Made by a program: the position numbers and the translations under genes. Source: Siphonobacter sp. BAB-5405 (GTDB lineage: Bacteria > Bacteroidota > Bacteroidia > Cytophagales > Spirosomataceae). Taken from it: DNA of 64,000 nt. The notes beneath the pieces were generated by a model. That model saw nothing but the letters and a program-made list of their open reading frames with translations. It made no database searches and had not been told where the DNA came from. Below, one piece after another: positions 9,819 to 19,382 of this stretch (its first letter is position 1; every line of letters starts with the position of its first letter). Location of the stretch: positions 276,634-340,633 of the forward strand of contig NZ_NJAG01000011.1 of the NCBI RefSeq assembly GCF_002872335.1, given 5' to 3'.

Positions 9819-10703
9819 ATGTTGTATTCCGATATACTGTATGGTTCGCATGAGATTACGGGAGTCTTTGAAACGCTAATCCAGAGTTCGTTTTTCCAAC
9901 GCTTACAATTCATTCACCAGGGCGGAGCCATCTTCCTGGTCAATCCCCAGATACGGCATACCCGTTTTGAGCATTCCATTGGGGTAATGCTACTCATCCG
10001 GCAACTGGGTGGTTCGGAAAAAGAGCAGGTGGCGGGGCTATTGCATGATCTTTCGCATACGGCTTTTTCTCACGTGATTGATTACGTACTGAATCATCAG
10101 GAAGAAGATTTTCATGAAAAGTGGTTTGCGTACTTTCTTCGGCAGCCCGAAATTTCCTCTATTCTGGAGGCCTATGGTTATACAGCGGATGAGATGCTGA
10201 CGGGCTCGTTTCCGATTCTGGAACAGCCCCTGCCCCACTTGTGTGCCGATCGGCTGGATTATACGCTGCGGGATTTGTACTGGGCAGGATTACTGACACT
10301 TAAAGAAATTCATGCGTTTCTGGAAAACGTAATGGTATACAAAAACCGGATGGTAGTGACTTCCCTGGCCGCTGCCCGCTGGATTAAGGAGAAGTATATG
10401 GTTCTCAATCAGGAGTATTTCCAGAAGAAAGAACACCTCTACGCCAATCAGAAACTGGCGGAATTATTACGCGAATTACTGGAACATAACTTCCTGCTGG
10501 AGGACGACTTTTTCCAGAACGATACGCACGTAATCAATCTGATTGAATTCAGTCTGCACGCCCGGATGAAACTGGATAAGATTCGAAGCATGAGCGATTT
10601 TAATCCGATTGTGCCAAGCAATATCATTTTGAAGAAACGGGAAATTGATCCCGAAATTCTGGAGCACGGCCGGGTGTACCGTCTGAGCGAGCGGCAGGGT
10701 TAA
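9819..10703 (+). CDS. HD-domain phosphohydrolase
   Basis: 294 residues with an HD metal-binding core near the N-terminus: R46-H47...E51-H52, then H76-D77 in 'LLHDLSHTAFSH', and 'CADRLDYTLRD' near residue 145, all as in the dGTPase/SAMHD1-like and YfcI-type HD proteins. Expected to be a cytoplasmic metal-dependent phosphohydrolase, perhaps on nucleotides (inference). The C-terminal half is helical without a recognised domain. It stands alone and is followed by a repeat-rich gap. Confidence 0.85.
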   Translation: MLYSDILYGSHEITGVFETLIQSSFFQRLQFIHQGGAIFLVNPQIRHTRFEHSIGVMLLIRQLGGSEKEQVAGLLHDLSHTAFSHVIDYVLNHQEEDFHEKWFAYFLRQPEISSILEAYGYTADEMLTGSFPILEQPLPHLCADRLDYTLRDLYWAGLLTLKEIHAFLENVMVYKNRMVVTSLAAARWIKEKYMVLNQEYFQKKEHLYANQKLAELLRELLEHNFLLEDDFFQNDTHVINLIEFSLHARMKLDKIRSMSDFNPIVPSNIILKKREIDPEILEHGRVYRLSERQG

Positions 10704-10760
10704 GGCATTGTTGATACACGTACCGTCCCGTCCCATGGGTTGTACCCATGGCTAATCATC

Positions 10761-10907
10761 GTTGAACCCCTTCGGGGTTAAGGATCCTGACCTTTAAACG
10801 GCTAACACTGGTGCAAGTTTGGGTACGCATACCTGTCTCTGTCTTTTGTAACCGAGCTGCTAACCCCGAAGGGGTTCAACCGCATTAGCCCCGCATGCAA
10901 TGCGGGG
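10761..10907. repeat. Hairpin-rich dispersed repeat, copy 1
   Basis: GTTGAACCCCTTCGGGGTTA (10761-10780) is the exact reverse complement of the 20 bases at 10861-10880, and each is itself a 6-bp hairpin. Directly after is CCCCGCAT-GCA-ATGCGGGG (10889-10907). A degenerate version with the same order of parts lies at 35925-36066. Confidence 0.75.
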
Positions 10908-10997
10908 AATATCAGTTAGGCGGTTGGCCCTTAGAAACTGCCCGAGGGTAGGTACAGGTTTGGAAACCTGCACCAGTTCAACTCCTTTATCCTAGGC

Positions 10998-11050
10998 GAC
11001 AATCCAAAAGACCCCGAAAGTTTAACACTTTCGGGGTCTTTTGGATTGTC
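10998..11050 (-). terminator. Strong terminator after SusD gene
   Basis: A perfect 24-bp stem (10998-11021 with 11027-11050) and 5-base loop TTAAC, 11 bases past the stop at 11061. The stem contains AAAAGACCCC and its complement. Confidence 0.85.
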
Positions 11051-11060
11051 ACTTTCAAAC

Positions 11061-12566
11061 TTACCAGCCCTGATTCTGAGCCAGCGTACCTTTACTATTC
11101 TGAATTTCCATCGGAGGAATCGGCCAGACGTGGTGAATAGCCGGGTTGAACATCCGGGCGGCGTAAATGACCCGACCATCCGCGTGGTGTAGCGGCTGAG
11201 CGTATACGGCCTGAGCATCCCCCCAGCGAACCAGATCAAAGTGACGGTCGGTCCACTCACCCGCCAGTTCGCACCGACGTTCGCGTTTCAGATCGGATAG
11301 CGTGGCATTGGTCAGCGTAGCCAGTCCGGCCCGTTTACGAATCAGATTCAGCTCCGTATCCGCGTTTTTATTCTGCATGAGTTTGGCTTCCGCTTTAATC
11401 AGCAGTACATCCGCGTATCGCAGCAAAGGAACGTTCAGCGACGTAGAAGGCTTATCGCCGTTCGGATTCACGTACGTACCAATTGGATTGGCATAGCCGT
11501 AGGGTTCCATGTACTTGCGGAACTGGTAACCCGTCCGGTTGCTTGAGCTTACCTTAAAGTTATCCTGGTTATAAGTACGCTCCTGACCGAAGTACATGAA
11601 CTTATCCCCCGTTTTCAGAATCGTAGCTTCGCGGCGTTTGTCGCCCGCCGGATACGTATCATACAGTTCTTTCGTCGGATAGAAGTTACCCCAGCCATTG
11701 TACAATCCCCAACCCTTATCATCCAGGCATACACCGGGGAAAATACAGCCAAACCGCGTATCGGACGCACTCGACGTTACCGACCAGATGTACTCTTTCG
11801 ACCAGTTATTAGCCGTTTTGAAAACGTCCTCGAAATTATCCAACAGGGCGTGCTGACCACTGGCCACAACCAGATCCGCGTATTTCTCGGCGTTCGCCCA
11901 ATCTTTGGCGTACAGATACGTCCGGGCCAAATACGCCCAGGCTGCCGTTTTATGAGCCCGCCCGTAATCCGCGGTTTTATACGTGGAAAAGAGCGGTAAC
12001 AGATCCGCCGCTTTTTTCAAATCTTCGGCGATATAGGCGTAGTTCTCCGCTACGCTCTTTGTCCGGGATACGTAAATATTTTCCGGATTGTCACGATCCT
12101 GAATAGGAATCCCCGCCCGGTTGTCGCCGTACCGATAGGCCAGTTCCAGGTGCATGACCGCATGGTTGAAGTACGCTTCGCCCAGATAGCGGTTTTTCAG
12201 CGTTTCATCCATCGTAATTTTCGGCACATTACGCAGTACATCATTGGCCCGTTTCATGACCATGTAATGTTTAGCCCAGATGTTCCGCGTGTCCGATTCG
12301 TCGCCCGTTACCTGAAAATTCTTGATCCGTTCAGCATTATCCCGGGGTTTGGTACCGATGTCGTCGCTGGCGTTGTTGAGCCAAAAGAAGCCCCGACCGT
12401 ACATGTCGTCGTCGCTGTACAGTTCGTAGATGCTGTTCACACCCGCCAGAGCGTCGCTGGAGGTTTTCCAGAAGTTACCCGTGGTGGGGGCTCCCTGCGG
12501 GGTCATGTCGAGATTTTTGTCGCAGGCCGTTAATCCCAGAGCCAGCAGAAGAATATATTTTTTCAT
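11061..12566 (-). CDS. SusD/RagB-family nutrient-binding lipoprotein
   Basis: 501 residues beginning with a lipoprotein signal (MKKYILLLALGLTAC, acylated Cys at about 15). The SusD hallmarks are present: 'NFWKTSSDALAGVNSIYE', 'ANDVLRNVP', 'LGEAYFNHAVMHLELAYRYG', TPR-like helices ('AWAYLARTYLYAKDWANAEKYAD'), and a C-terminal 'VPLLRYADVLLIKAEA' followed by 'RRCELAGEWTDRHFDLVRWG'. It should sit on the cell surface and cap the neighbouring SusC channel, binding a glycan or other ligand. It follows susC by 9 bases in the same operon. No glycoside hydrolase is linked, so the substrate cannot be inferred. Confidence 0.95.
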   Translation of the reverse strand: MKKYILLLALGLTACDKNLDMTPQGAPTTGNFWKTSSDALAGVNSIYELYSDDDMYGRGFFWLNNASDDIGTKPRDNAERIKNFQVTGDESDTRNIWAKHYMVMKRANDVLRNVPKITMDETLKNRYLGEAYFNHAVMHLELAYRYGDNRAGIPIQDRDNPENIYVSRTKSVAENYAYIAEDLKKAADLLPLFSTYKTADYGRAHKTAAWAYLARTYLYAKDWANAEKYADLVVASGQHALLDNFEDVFKTANNWSKEYIWSVTSSASDTRFGCIFPGVCLDDKGWGLYNGWGNFYPTKELYDTYPAGDKRREATILKTGDKFMYFGQERTYNQDNFKVSSSNRTGYQFRKYMEPYGYANPIGTYVNPNGDKPSTSLNVPLLRYADVLLIKAEAKLMQNKNADTELNLIRKRAGLATLTNATLSDLKRERRCELAGEWTDRHFDLVRWGDAQAVYAQPLHHADGRVIYAARMFNPAIHHVWPIPPMEIQNSKGTLAQNQGW

Positions 12567-12575
12567 GACGGATGA

Positions 12576-15500
12576 TTAGAAAGAAAGGTTTACGCCAAAC
12601 ATGAATACGCGGGACAAGGGATACTTGGCCACATCCTGACCAAAGCTGCTGATCCCTACTTCGGGGTCCATGCCGCTGTATTTGGTGAGGGTAAACAGGT
12701 TCTGTCCGGTCAGGTATACGCGTGCTTTTACGGCTTTGGTAACCGTAGCAGGTACGGTATAGCCCAGCGTCAGGCTTTTCAGTCGGAGGTAACTTCCGTC
12801 TTCAAGGTAGAAGTCGGAAATACGGCTGAAGTTACTGTTGGGGTCCGAACCCGCCCGCAGCCGGGGAATCGTGCCACCGGGGTTGCTCGGGCTCCAGGCG
12901 TCTTTCACTTCTTCCAGCATGTTATAACCCGGATACGTACCAGGGTTCAGGGCCAGATTCCGCAGGGAATTGAAGATTTTGTTACCCGCGGATCCCTGGA
13001 AGAATACGTTCAGATCGAAGCCCCGGAAGGAGGCATTTCCGTTCAGACTAAAGGTTTTCGTCGGTAATACATTGCCGAGTACCACGCGGTCCTTATCGTT
13101 GATTACGCCGTCGCCGTTGGTATCCAGAAATTTGAAATCTCCGGCCTTGGCGTTAGCCTGATACCGTTTGCCTTCGCTGTTTACGTACTCCGCAGCTTCC
13201 ACATCTGTTTGAAAGATACCCGCCGTCTGGTACCCATAGAAGGCTCCGAAAGGCTGTCCGACCATGTGAAAGTTGGAGTTAGGCAGGTTTCGCACCCGCG
13301 ATCCAATGGGCAGCAATTCCTGACCCGACGGCAATGATTTTACTTCATTTTTCAGGAACGAAACGTTAGCACTCAGATCGTACTTGAAGTCGCCTAAGCT
13401 TTGCTGATACGTCAATCCAATTTCGATTCCCCGGTTTTCGGTTTCGCCAGCATTGATGGTACGGCCATCGGGCGTACCGGCTACGCCTGGGAGTTGCTCT
13501 TGAAACAACATGTTCTGGTTACGTTTCGAGAACACGTCAATCGAGCCAAACAGGCGGTTTTGCAGGAAGCCAAAATCCAGACCTACGTTCGTTTGCTGGG
13601 AGGTTTCCCACCGCAGATTGGGGTTAGACAAGGCCCGCTCGGCGTATCCGTAATTGATGACGGGCGTCGATCCCAGCATGGCCATCGACTGAGCCAGCGG
13701 CAAACTATACGCATAGTCCGACAGACCCGCCAGGTTACCAATCTTACCCCAGCTGGCCCGTAGTTTCAGATTACTGATCCAGTTGGTACGACTCAGGAAG
13801 GCTTCGTCCGAAATGTTCCAGCCCGCCGACAACGATGGATACCACTCCCAGCGACTGGCGTTCAGCAGCTTAGACGTACCATCGCGACGAATAATGGCTG
13901 AAAACAGATATTTCTCACCAAAATTATAGTTGGCCCGTCCGACATACGACTCCAGGCCACGCTCGAAAACGTTCGAGCGGTCGTACTGAATCAGTTTGGC
14001 ATTTTTCAGGTACCGTAGGGAAGGATCTTCATTGTCGAAACCCGTTCCTTTCACCCCAAAATCTTCGGCTTTGGTATGCTGATACGTATGACCGACGAGC
14101 AGATCGAGGTTATGTTTTCCGGCGAAGGTCCGGTTGAAATTCAGGGTCTGTTCGTTCAGTACATCCGTGGAGCTGTAGCTGCTTTGGTACAGTTCGTTGA
14201 AATCGAAAATTTTACCCGGCTCGGTTACGCGTACCGTAAATTGCTTGTAATCGTTTTTGATTTGTGTAATCCCCCAGTTACTCCGGAAGTTCAAGCCTTT
14301 AATGATTTCCCATTCCAGATACGGGTTGATGAATACGTTCGTGACGGGATTGCGGTTGTCCAGACGCTTCAGATACGCCACCGGGTTGACCAGATCCCCG
14401 TAGGAACCCGCGTACTGTTCGGGTACGCCCCCGAAGCGACCGGAGCCGTCGTTGCGGTAAATCGTGGCATTGGGCGGATAGAAAATGGCCGTTACGATGG
14501 CTCCGGTATAGGCACTGGTCGTGTTTCCGGTTTGACCATTATTGACGGTATACGAAAGGTTTTCACCAATTTTCACGCCCTTGGCAATCTGATGCACGGA
14601 GTTGAGTCGCAGCGTGTACCGATCTGAGAACGTATTCAGCAGAATCCCTTCGTTTTTACGGTAGCCGCCCGAGAAAAAGAAGTTCGATTTCTCCGTACCG
14701 CCGCTCACTGAGGCATCAATGTTGTAGATTTTTCCCGTCTGGAACAGCTCGTCCATCCAGTTGGTTTTCGTCACGCGGGAATCCGGATTGATGGTCGCAT
14801 CAAAGGCCGGGATTCGGGGCAAACCGGCGTTATCGGTTGCCGTATTCATGGCGTCGGCAAAATCGGCGGCGTTCAGGGGTTTAAGTTTTTTAGCTACCTG
14901 CTGAAAACCCTGCTGGTAGTTCAGATTCACCTTCATCTGACCGCTGGTACCACGTTTGGTCGTTACCAGAATAACCCCCGCCGAAGCCCTTGCTCCGTAG
15001 ATGGCAGCCGACGCATCTTTTAGTACACTCACCGACTGAATATCATTCGGATTAATCGAGCTAAACGTTCCCGGATAAATAACGCCATCCACAACCAGCA
15101 GAGGACTTTCATCGTTCAGCGAACCAATCCCGCGTACCTTAATGGTAGGCGAAGCGGTAGGATCCCCCCCTTCGTTGACCACCGTCACACCCGCTACGGT
15201 TCCCTGGAGTACTTCCGACGCATTGTTATAATTCCGGCTGCTGATTTCCTTGGTTGGAATGGTGGCTACGGCTCCGAGTACTTCTTTTTTCTGCTGAGCA
15301 CCGTATCCAACGACGACCATTTCCGTCAGTTGTTTCGAAGAAGGCGTCAGGGCAATATCCAGACTGGTTTGTGACTTTACGGCCACTTCTACGTTAGTGT
15401 ACCCCACGTACGAAATCACCAGTGTTATGTCACCGTCGGGTAGTTGCAGGCTATACCGGCCATCGGCACCCGTCGTTACACCGATTTGCGTGCCTTTGAT

Positions 15501-15710
15501 CGCTACCGTTGCTCCAGCCAGAACCTCGCCCGTTTCCTGATCGGTCACGCGGCCCGTAATACGCCCGGCCTGAAATACGCTTGCCTCCAGTCGATCGCGA
15601 ACCATCCGCAGATGTACCAGATCAGATTGTGGCTCGGCGGCCAAACTACCCAATCCCAGAAAACAGCCCATCAGCGTAATCCAGGGGGTTTTTGAATAGA
15701 TTTTTTCCAT
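12576..15710 (-). CDS. SusC/RagA-family TonB-linked outer-membrane transporter
   Basis: 1044 residues. After a signal peptide (ends about residue 25) and a short linker comes a carboxypeptidase-regulatory-like domain ('GRVTDQETGEVLAGATV', 'TGADGRYSL'), then the plug with SusC signatures ('MVVVGYG', 'VLQGTVAGV', 'VRGIGSLNDESPLLVVDG', 'VLKDASAAIYGARASAGV'), then a long beta-barrel ending in 'FMFGVNLSF' with a terminal Phe. It imports ligands through the outer membrane using TonB energy, together with the SusD partner 9 bases downstream. No anti-sigma or hybrid two-component regulator is adjacent; a 695-base gap lies upstream. Confidence 0.96.
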   Translation of the reverse strand: MEKIYSKTPWITLMGCFLGLGSLAAEPQSDLVHLRMVRDRLEASVFQAGRITGRVTDQETGEVLAGATVAIKGTQIGVTTGADGRYSLQLPDGDITLVISYVGYTNVEVAVKSQTSLDIALTPSSKQLTEMVVVGYGAQQKKEVLGAVATIPTKEISSRNYNNASEVLQGTVAGVTVVNEGGDPTASPTIKVRGIGSLNDESPLLVVDGVIYPGTFSSINPNDIQSVSVLKDASAAIYGARASAGVILVTTKRGTSGQMKVNLNYQQGFQQVAKKLKPLNAADFADAMNTATDNAGLPRIPAFDATINPDSRVTKTNWMDELFQTGKIYNIDASVSGGTEKSNFFFSGGYRKNEGILLNTFSDRYTLRLNSVHQIAKGVKIGENLSYTVNNGQTGNTTSAYTGAIVTAIFYPPNATIYRNDGSGRFGGVPEQYAGSYGDLVNPVAYLKRLDNRNPVTNVFINPYLEWEIIKGLNFRSNWGITQIKNDYKQFTVRVTEPGKIFDFNELYQSSYSSTDVLNEQTLNFNRTFAGKHNLDLLVGHTYQHTKAEDFGVKGTGFDNEDPSLRYLKNAKLIQYDRSNVFERGLESYVGRANYNFGEKYLFSAIIRRDGTSKLLNASRWEWYPSLSAGWNISDEAFLSRTNWISNLKLRASWGKIGNLAGLSDYAYSLPLAQSMAMLGSTPVINYGYAERALSNPNLRWETSQQTNVGLDFGFLQNRLFGSIDVFSKRNQNMLFQEQLPGVAGTPDGRTINAGETENRGIEIGLTYQQSLGDFKYDLSANVSFLKNEVKSLPSGQELLPIGSRVRNLPNSNFHMVGQPFGAFYGYQTAGIFQTDVEAAEYVNSEGKRYQANAKAGDFKFLDTNGDGVINDKDRVVLGNVLPTKTFSLNGNASFRGFDLNVFFQGSAGNKIFNSLRNLALNPGTYPGYNMLEEVKDAWSPSNPGGTIPRLRAGSDPNSNFSRISDFYLEDGSYLRLKSLTLGYTVPATVTKAVKARVYLTGQNLFTLTKYSGMDPEVGISSFGQDVAKYPLSRVFMFGVNLSF

Positions 15711-15899
15711 AGGAAATTTGAACGAGTAGATTTTTCAATAGGATTCAGATAATCCGTGGGATTTAACAGGCAACACACCTGACCTCAGTTTCCGAAGGTA
15801 CTGAGTAGGGCGAAGTATTCATCAGGAAAAGAGGAAATTGGGAGCTTGGCGGGACTATAACTTGAAATCAACGGCGTATACGTTACGAAACGCTTACTT

Positions 15900-15913
15900 C
15901 GGTCAGATGACCG
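15900..15913. promoter_or_regulatory. Possible operator palindrome upstream of susC
   Basis: CGGTCA-GA-TGACCG is a perfect 6-bp dyad about 190 bases upstream of the susC start. Position and symmetry suit a dimeric regulator, but no regulator is encoded nearby, so this is speculative. Confidence 0.25.
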
Positions 15914-16103
15914 TTCTGATTTACGCTTGTGTTCATCCGCATTTTTAAATCAGCCGCAAAGAGAGTTCATCCGAAGACAATCACCGAAGATTGTGAATTA
16001 TGTATTTATGAATTCTTAGCCTGTATTGTTAAACAAAACTTGATTTCACAAATCCGTATTTACGCTTATTATACACGGCTCGCTGCGGGTGAAATGCGGA
16101 GTG

Positions 16104-16184
16104 CGTCCTGCCCGGTAGGCACAGTCTACCAACTTTTGCGTCCGTAGCAAATGCTACGGACAACCCGTCCCGCTAACTTTACCG
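16104..16184 (+). repeat. 81-bp dispersed intergenic repeat, copy 1
   Basis: Matches 36069-36149 over 81 bases without gaps (11 differences, 86% identity). It has two hairpins, GGTAGGC/GTCTACC and CCGTAGC-AAAT-GCTACGG. The second differs between copies by a compensatory base-pair change. Confidence 0.8.
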
Positions 16185-16260
16185 CGTTTACTTGACTGAA
16201 AACCGCAACGGCGGCCATTGAAAACGGTAAACTCAAAACCCTAAACTGAAATCTCTTGCT

Positions 16261-16360
16261 GTTCCAGATTTGCAATCTGGAACCTACCAGTTGTGAATTT
16301 CTAATTCACTAGGATTATAAATCCCTAACAGCCATCTCTCAGATTGCAAATCCGAAAAAG
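16261..16360. repeat. Cluster of short palindromes (GATTTGCAATC type)
   Basis: GTTCCAGATTTGCAATCTGGAAC (first 20 bases at 16261-16280), then GTGAATTTCTAATTCAC, GGATTATAAATCC and CAGATTGCAAATCCG in about 100 bases. Similar GGATTGCAAATCC palindromes recur at 35732-35782. Confidence 0.6.
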
Positions 16361-16405
16361 CAAGTTCGTAGATTAGCCGATCCATTCATTTTTGGTCTTC
16401 TTCGC

Positions 16406-17932
16406 ATGAAAAAATACTACCTGACCCTCTTACTGGCGACTTCGCTTTTCTCGTCGAACGCCCAAAGCCTTTACGAACCCGCCGTATTTACCGATGCCCA
16501 GCGGCTGGAAAAAATCCGGCAGACCCTCCCCGCCGTTGAAAAACTGGTGGAAGAAGAATTCAAAAAGAATACATTTCCGGGCCTTACCTACGGCATTGTC
16601 GTGGATGGTCAACTGATTCACACCAAAAGTTTGGGGTACACCAACCTTGCCCGCAAGACGCCCGCCAGCGAAAAATCGCTCTTCCGGATTGCGTCCATGA
16701 GCAAGAGTGTAACCGCGATGGCTATACTGAAGCTACGGGATGAGGGCAAACTTCGCCTGGACGATCCCGTGCAGCAGTACATTCCGGAACTCAGGAAAAC
16801 CCCGGCCCTAACGGTCGATGCCCCGCTCATTACGATCCGGCATCTGCTAACGCACGCGGCGGGATTTCCGGAAGACAATCCCTGGGGGGATCGCCAACTG
16901 GCTATTTCGGATATGAATTTTCTGAAAATGCTCAACAAGGGGGTCAGTCTTTCCAATCCGCCGGGCATTGCTTACGAATATAGCAACATGGGTTTCGCCA
17001 TGCTGGGCCGCATCATTACGGTGGTGACAAAAATGCCCTATCAAACCTACATCGACCAGAACATTTTCAAACCGCTGGGCATGACGCAGACCTTCTGGGA
17101 ATACGCGAAAGCTCCGGCTGATTTGCTGGCTCACGGGTACCGCTGGGAAAACGAAAAATGGTCCGAAGAAAAATTGCTACACGATGGAGCTTACGGAGCG
17201 ATGGGCGGTTTGATTACATCCATTGAAGATTTCAGTAAGTACATGGCCTTTCATCAGGCTGCCTGGCCGCCTCGTAGTGAAGCAGGCTCTGGCCCAATTA
17301 GCCGGAGTTCAGTACGCGAAATGCACCAGCCCGCTAATTTTGCCAGTCTTGTTACCAATACGAAGGCCGACGGTAAGCCCTACAGCATCGCTACGGCTTA
17401 CGCATATGGCTTACGTTGGACCAAAGATTCGGACGATATTATGACGGTCGGACACAGCGGAGGCCTACCCGGCTTCGGCAGTAACTGGCGGATTTTGCCC
17501 GAGTATGGCATTGGTGTGGTGAGTTACATGAACCTCACGTATGCCAACGCCAACGCCCTCAACACGAAGATCATTGACCTGCTTCGGGTACAGGCCGATT
17601 TTCACAAGCGACAATTGCCCGTATCGAAAGTACTGGCTCAACGTAAAGAGGAAATCATCAAGGTTTTGCGGGACTGGAATCGGGCCAATCAATACCCCAT
17701 TTTTGCGGAGAATTTCTTCCCCGATCATTCACAGGCCATCCGCAAGAAAGCCTCGGATGAACTCTTTGCCCGAATCGGCAAGATTGTAAAAGTGGGCGAA
17801 CTGGTTCCAGAAAACCAGCTGCGGGGAGCTTTTATCATGGAAGGTGAAAAAGGAAAAGTACAGGTCTATTTCACACTTTCGCCGGAGAAACCCGCCCTGA
17901 TTCAACAATTGGATCTGCGGGAAATACAGTAA
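16406..17932 (+). CDS. Secreted beta-lactamase-family serine hydrolase
   Basis: 508 residues with an N-terminal signal peptide (MKKYYLTLLLATSLFSSNAQ). Class C/PBP4* motifs are present: S97-M-S-K100 (nucleophile and general base), Y192-S-N194, and H350-S-G-G. The domain spans about residues 40-400; the C-terminal ~110 residues are a separate region of unknown role. Such periplasmic enzymes may act as esterases, D-aminopeptidases or peptidoglycan hydrolases; true beta-lactamase activity cannot be assumed. The start is fixed by the signal peptide. It stands alone, followed by the aldo/keto reductase after 109 bases. Confidence 0.9.
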   Translation: MKKYYLTLLLATSLFSSNAQSLYEPAVFTDAQRLEKIRQTLPAVEKLVEEEFKKNTFPGLTYGIVVDGQLIHTKSLGYTNLARKTPASEKSLFRIASMSKSVTAMAILKLRDEGKLRLDDPVQQYIPELRKTPALTVDAPLITIRHLLTHAAGFPEDNPWGDRQLAISDMNFLKMLNKGVSLSNPPGIAYEYSNMGFAMLGRIITVVTKMPYQTYIDQNIFKPLGMTQTFWEYAKAPADLLAHGYRWENEKWSEEKLLHDGAYGAMGGLITSIEDFSKYMAFHQAAWPPRSEAGSGPISRSSVREMHQPANFASLVTNTKADGKPYSIATAYAYGLRWTKDSDDIMTVGHSGGLPGFGSNWRILPEYGIGVVSYMNLTYANANALNTKIIDLLRVQADFHKRQLPVSKVLAQRKEEIIKVLRDWNRANQYPIFAENFFPDHSQAIRKKASDELFARIGKIVKVGELVPENQLRGAFIMEGEKGKVQVYFTLSPEKPALIQQLDLREIQ

Positions 17933-18041
17933 ACGCAGCTAAACCGATGCCGGGCTTGCTTAGTTCTAGTACTCGAATCGCCAGGAAGTAATTCCAGGCA
18001 TTATTCTTTGATCAATTCCTTTTTTAACACTTGTACGAATC

Positions 18042-19037
18042 ATGGAATATAGAGCATTAGGTGAATCAGGAGTAAAAGCTTCCGCCATTACGTTTGGAGC
18101 CTGGGCGATTGGGGGCTGGATGTGGGGCGGAGCCGACCGCAAAGAAGCCGTTGAAGCCATTCGGGCCTCCATCGGCGAGGGCGTTTCTTCGATTGATACG
18201 GCCCCCATTTACGGGCAGGGCGTTAGTGAAGATATTGTGGGTGAAGCTCTGGCGGGCATTTCCCGTGATCAAGTACAAATCCTGACCAAGTTTGGGATGC
18301 GTTGGGACGTACAGAAAGGCGATTTTGCCTTCCATACCAAAGACAACGACGGACAGGAACTGGACATCTACAAATACGCCTCCCGCGATAGTATCATCGA
18401 AGAATGCGAAAACAGTTTGCGTCGCCTGCGTACGGACTATATCGATCTGTACCAAATCCATTGGCCCGACATCACTACGCCGATTGATGAGACTATGGAA
18501 GCCTTGCAAACGCTGCTCCAGCAAGGAAAAATCCGGGCGGCGGGGGTTTGTAACTACTCCCTGGATCAGATGAAAGAAGCGAATCAGACGCTTAAGCTGG
18601 CTTCCAATCAGGTACCGTACAGCATGGTAGAGCGGACGATTGAAAAAGACGTTGTTCCCTATGCCATCGAAACGCAGACGGCCATTATCGCGTATAGTCC
18701 CTTGCAACGGGGCATTCTGACAGGTAAAATCAAGCCCGGCCATGCCTTTGCCGAAGGGGATCACCGCCCCACTACGAAGTTCTATAAGCCAGAAAATATT
18801 GAACGAATCAACGCTTTTCTGGATACAATTCGCCCGATAGCCGATGAAAAACAGGCGACATTGTCGCAATTAGTCATTCGCTGGACCATTGAGCAGCCCG
18901 GTATCACCGTAGCATTGGTCGGAGCCCGGAACGCGGAACAAGCCATTCAGAACGCTCGGTCCGCTCAGATTCAACTTTCGAGCGAGGAAATGAAGCAGAT
19001 TAACGACGCTCTTTCCCAACTGGTACTGGCTGAATAA
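18042..19037 (+). CDS. Aldo/keto reductase
   Basis: 331 residues with the full AKR tetrad: D52 and Y57 in 'IDTAPIYG', K83 in 'LTKFG', and H140 in 'YQIHWPD'. The C-terminal NADPH-binding part shows 'VALVGARNAEQAIQNA'. This is the cytoplasmic NADPH-dependent aldo/keto reductase branch similar to YajO/IolS/general-stress proteins. Physiological substrate unknown. A strong terminator follows 27 bases after the stop. Confidence 0.92.
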   Translation: MEYRALGESGVKASAITFGAWAIGGWMWGGADRKEAVEAIRASIGEGVSSIDTAPIYGQGVSEDIVGEALAGISRDQVQILTKFGMRWDVQKGDFAFHTKDNDGQELDIYKYASRDSIIEECENSLRRLRTDYIDLYQIHWPDITTPIDETMEALQTLLQQGKIRAAGVCNYSLDQMKEANQTLKLASNQVPYSMVERTIEKDVVPYAIETQTAIIAYSPLQRGILTGKIKPGHAFAEGDHRPTTKFYKPENIERINAFLDTIRPIADEKQATLSQLVIRWTIEQPGITVALVGARNAEQAIQNARSAQIQLSSEEMKQINDALSQLVLAE

Positions 19038-19064
19038 TCAATCAGTTAACTAGATTTTTATATC

Positions 19065-19106
19065 AAGAAGGGGTTTGCAGAGGTCTGCAAACCCCTTCTT
19101 TTTTTT
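19065..19106 (+). terminator. Terminator after aldo/keto reductase
   Basis: AAGAAGGGGTTTGCAG pairs with CTGCAAACCCCTTCTT (16-bp stem, AGGT loop) followed by a T-run. Confidence 0.9.
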
Positions 19107-19226
19107 GCAAACGAGCTGGTAAATTTCTTTTCTAGAATCTTTCTAATATCCACTCAAATCTTGCTCTCCTACAAAATTAATGCGTTTTAACCGGCTGAAT
19201 CATTGCAACGGTTTGCCGAAAACCAC

Positions 19227-19234
19227 TATTTTTG
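19227..19234 (+). promoter_or_regulatory. Putative -7 box of nuoKLMN operon
   Basis: TATTTTTG matches TAnnTTTG exactly; an ATTG lies 21 bases upstream in the -33 position. It would leave a leader of about 140 bases before the nuoK ATG. Confidence 0.4.
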
Positions 19235-19382
19235 CCTCAGTACTATTCAAAGGGTGTTTATAAAAATTTCTTTTTTTAACGTCTTCCTTTGGATCATAAG
19301 CCTATTTGATACCCTAACCCTACGATGCGTTGCAGGTCACCTTGCTGCAACAAACGATCGTACTCACCCAATTAGCGAAAGC

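Larger units (their letters stand above)
10704..11060. other. Gene-free, repeat-rich intergenic region
   Basis: 357 bases with no credible gene. It holds several hairpins (10732-10750; 10765-10779; 10862-10876; 10889-10907; around 10950-10976) and the SusD terminator. The hairpin cassette resembles one at 35925-36066. Confidence 0.75.
15711..16405. other. Long gene-free region between susC and serine hydrolase gene
   Basis: 695 bases with no supported gene; a 72-codon frame at 15929-16147 lacks family or signal features. It contains the palindrome CGGTCAgaTGACCG (15900-15913), the 81-bp repeat at 16104-16184, and a cluster of small palindromes at 16261-16360. The divergent promoters of the SusC operon and the serine hydrolase gene must also be here. 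Confidence 0.7.
19038..19382. other. Region between aldo/keto reductase and nuoK
   Basis: 345 bases holding the upstream terminator and a putative nuo promoter. A frame extending nuoK upstream to 19203 is open, but its 60 extra residues are unlike any NuoK. Confidence 0.6.

Noticed and set aside
14076..14627. 183-codon frame antisense to susC
   Set aside because: Shadow of susC; no recognisable protein.
15929..16147. 72-codon frame in the susC-hydrolase gap
   Set aside because: Runs into the 81-bp repeat, lacks a promoter box and family character.
18066..18869. 267-codon frame antisense to the aldo/keto reductase
   Set aside because: Lies wholly within a well-supported gene and shows no family features.
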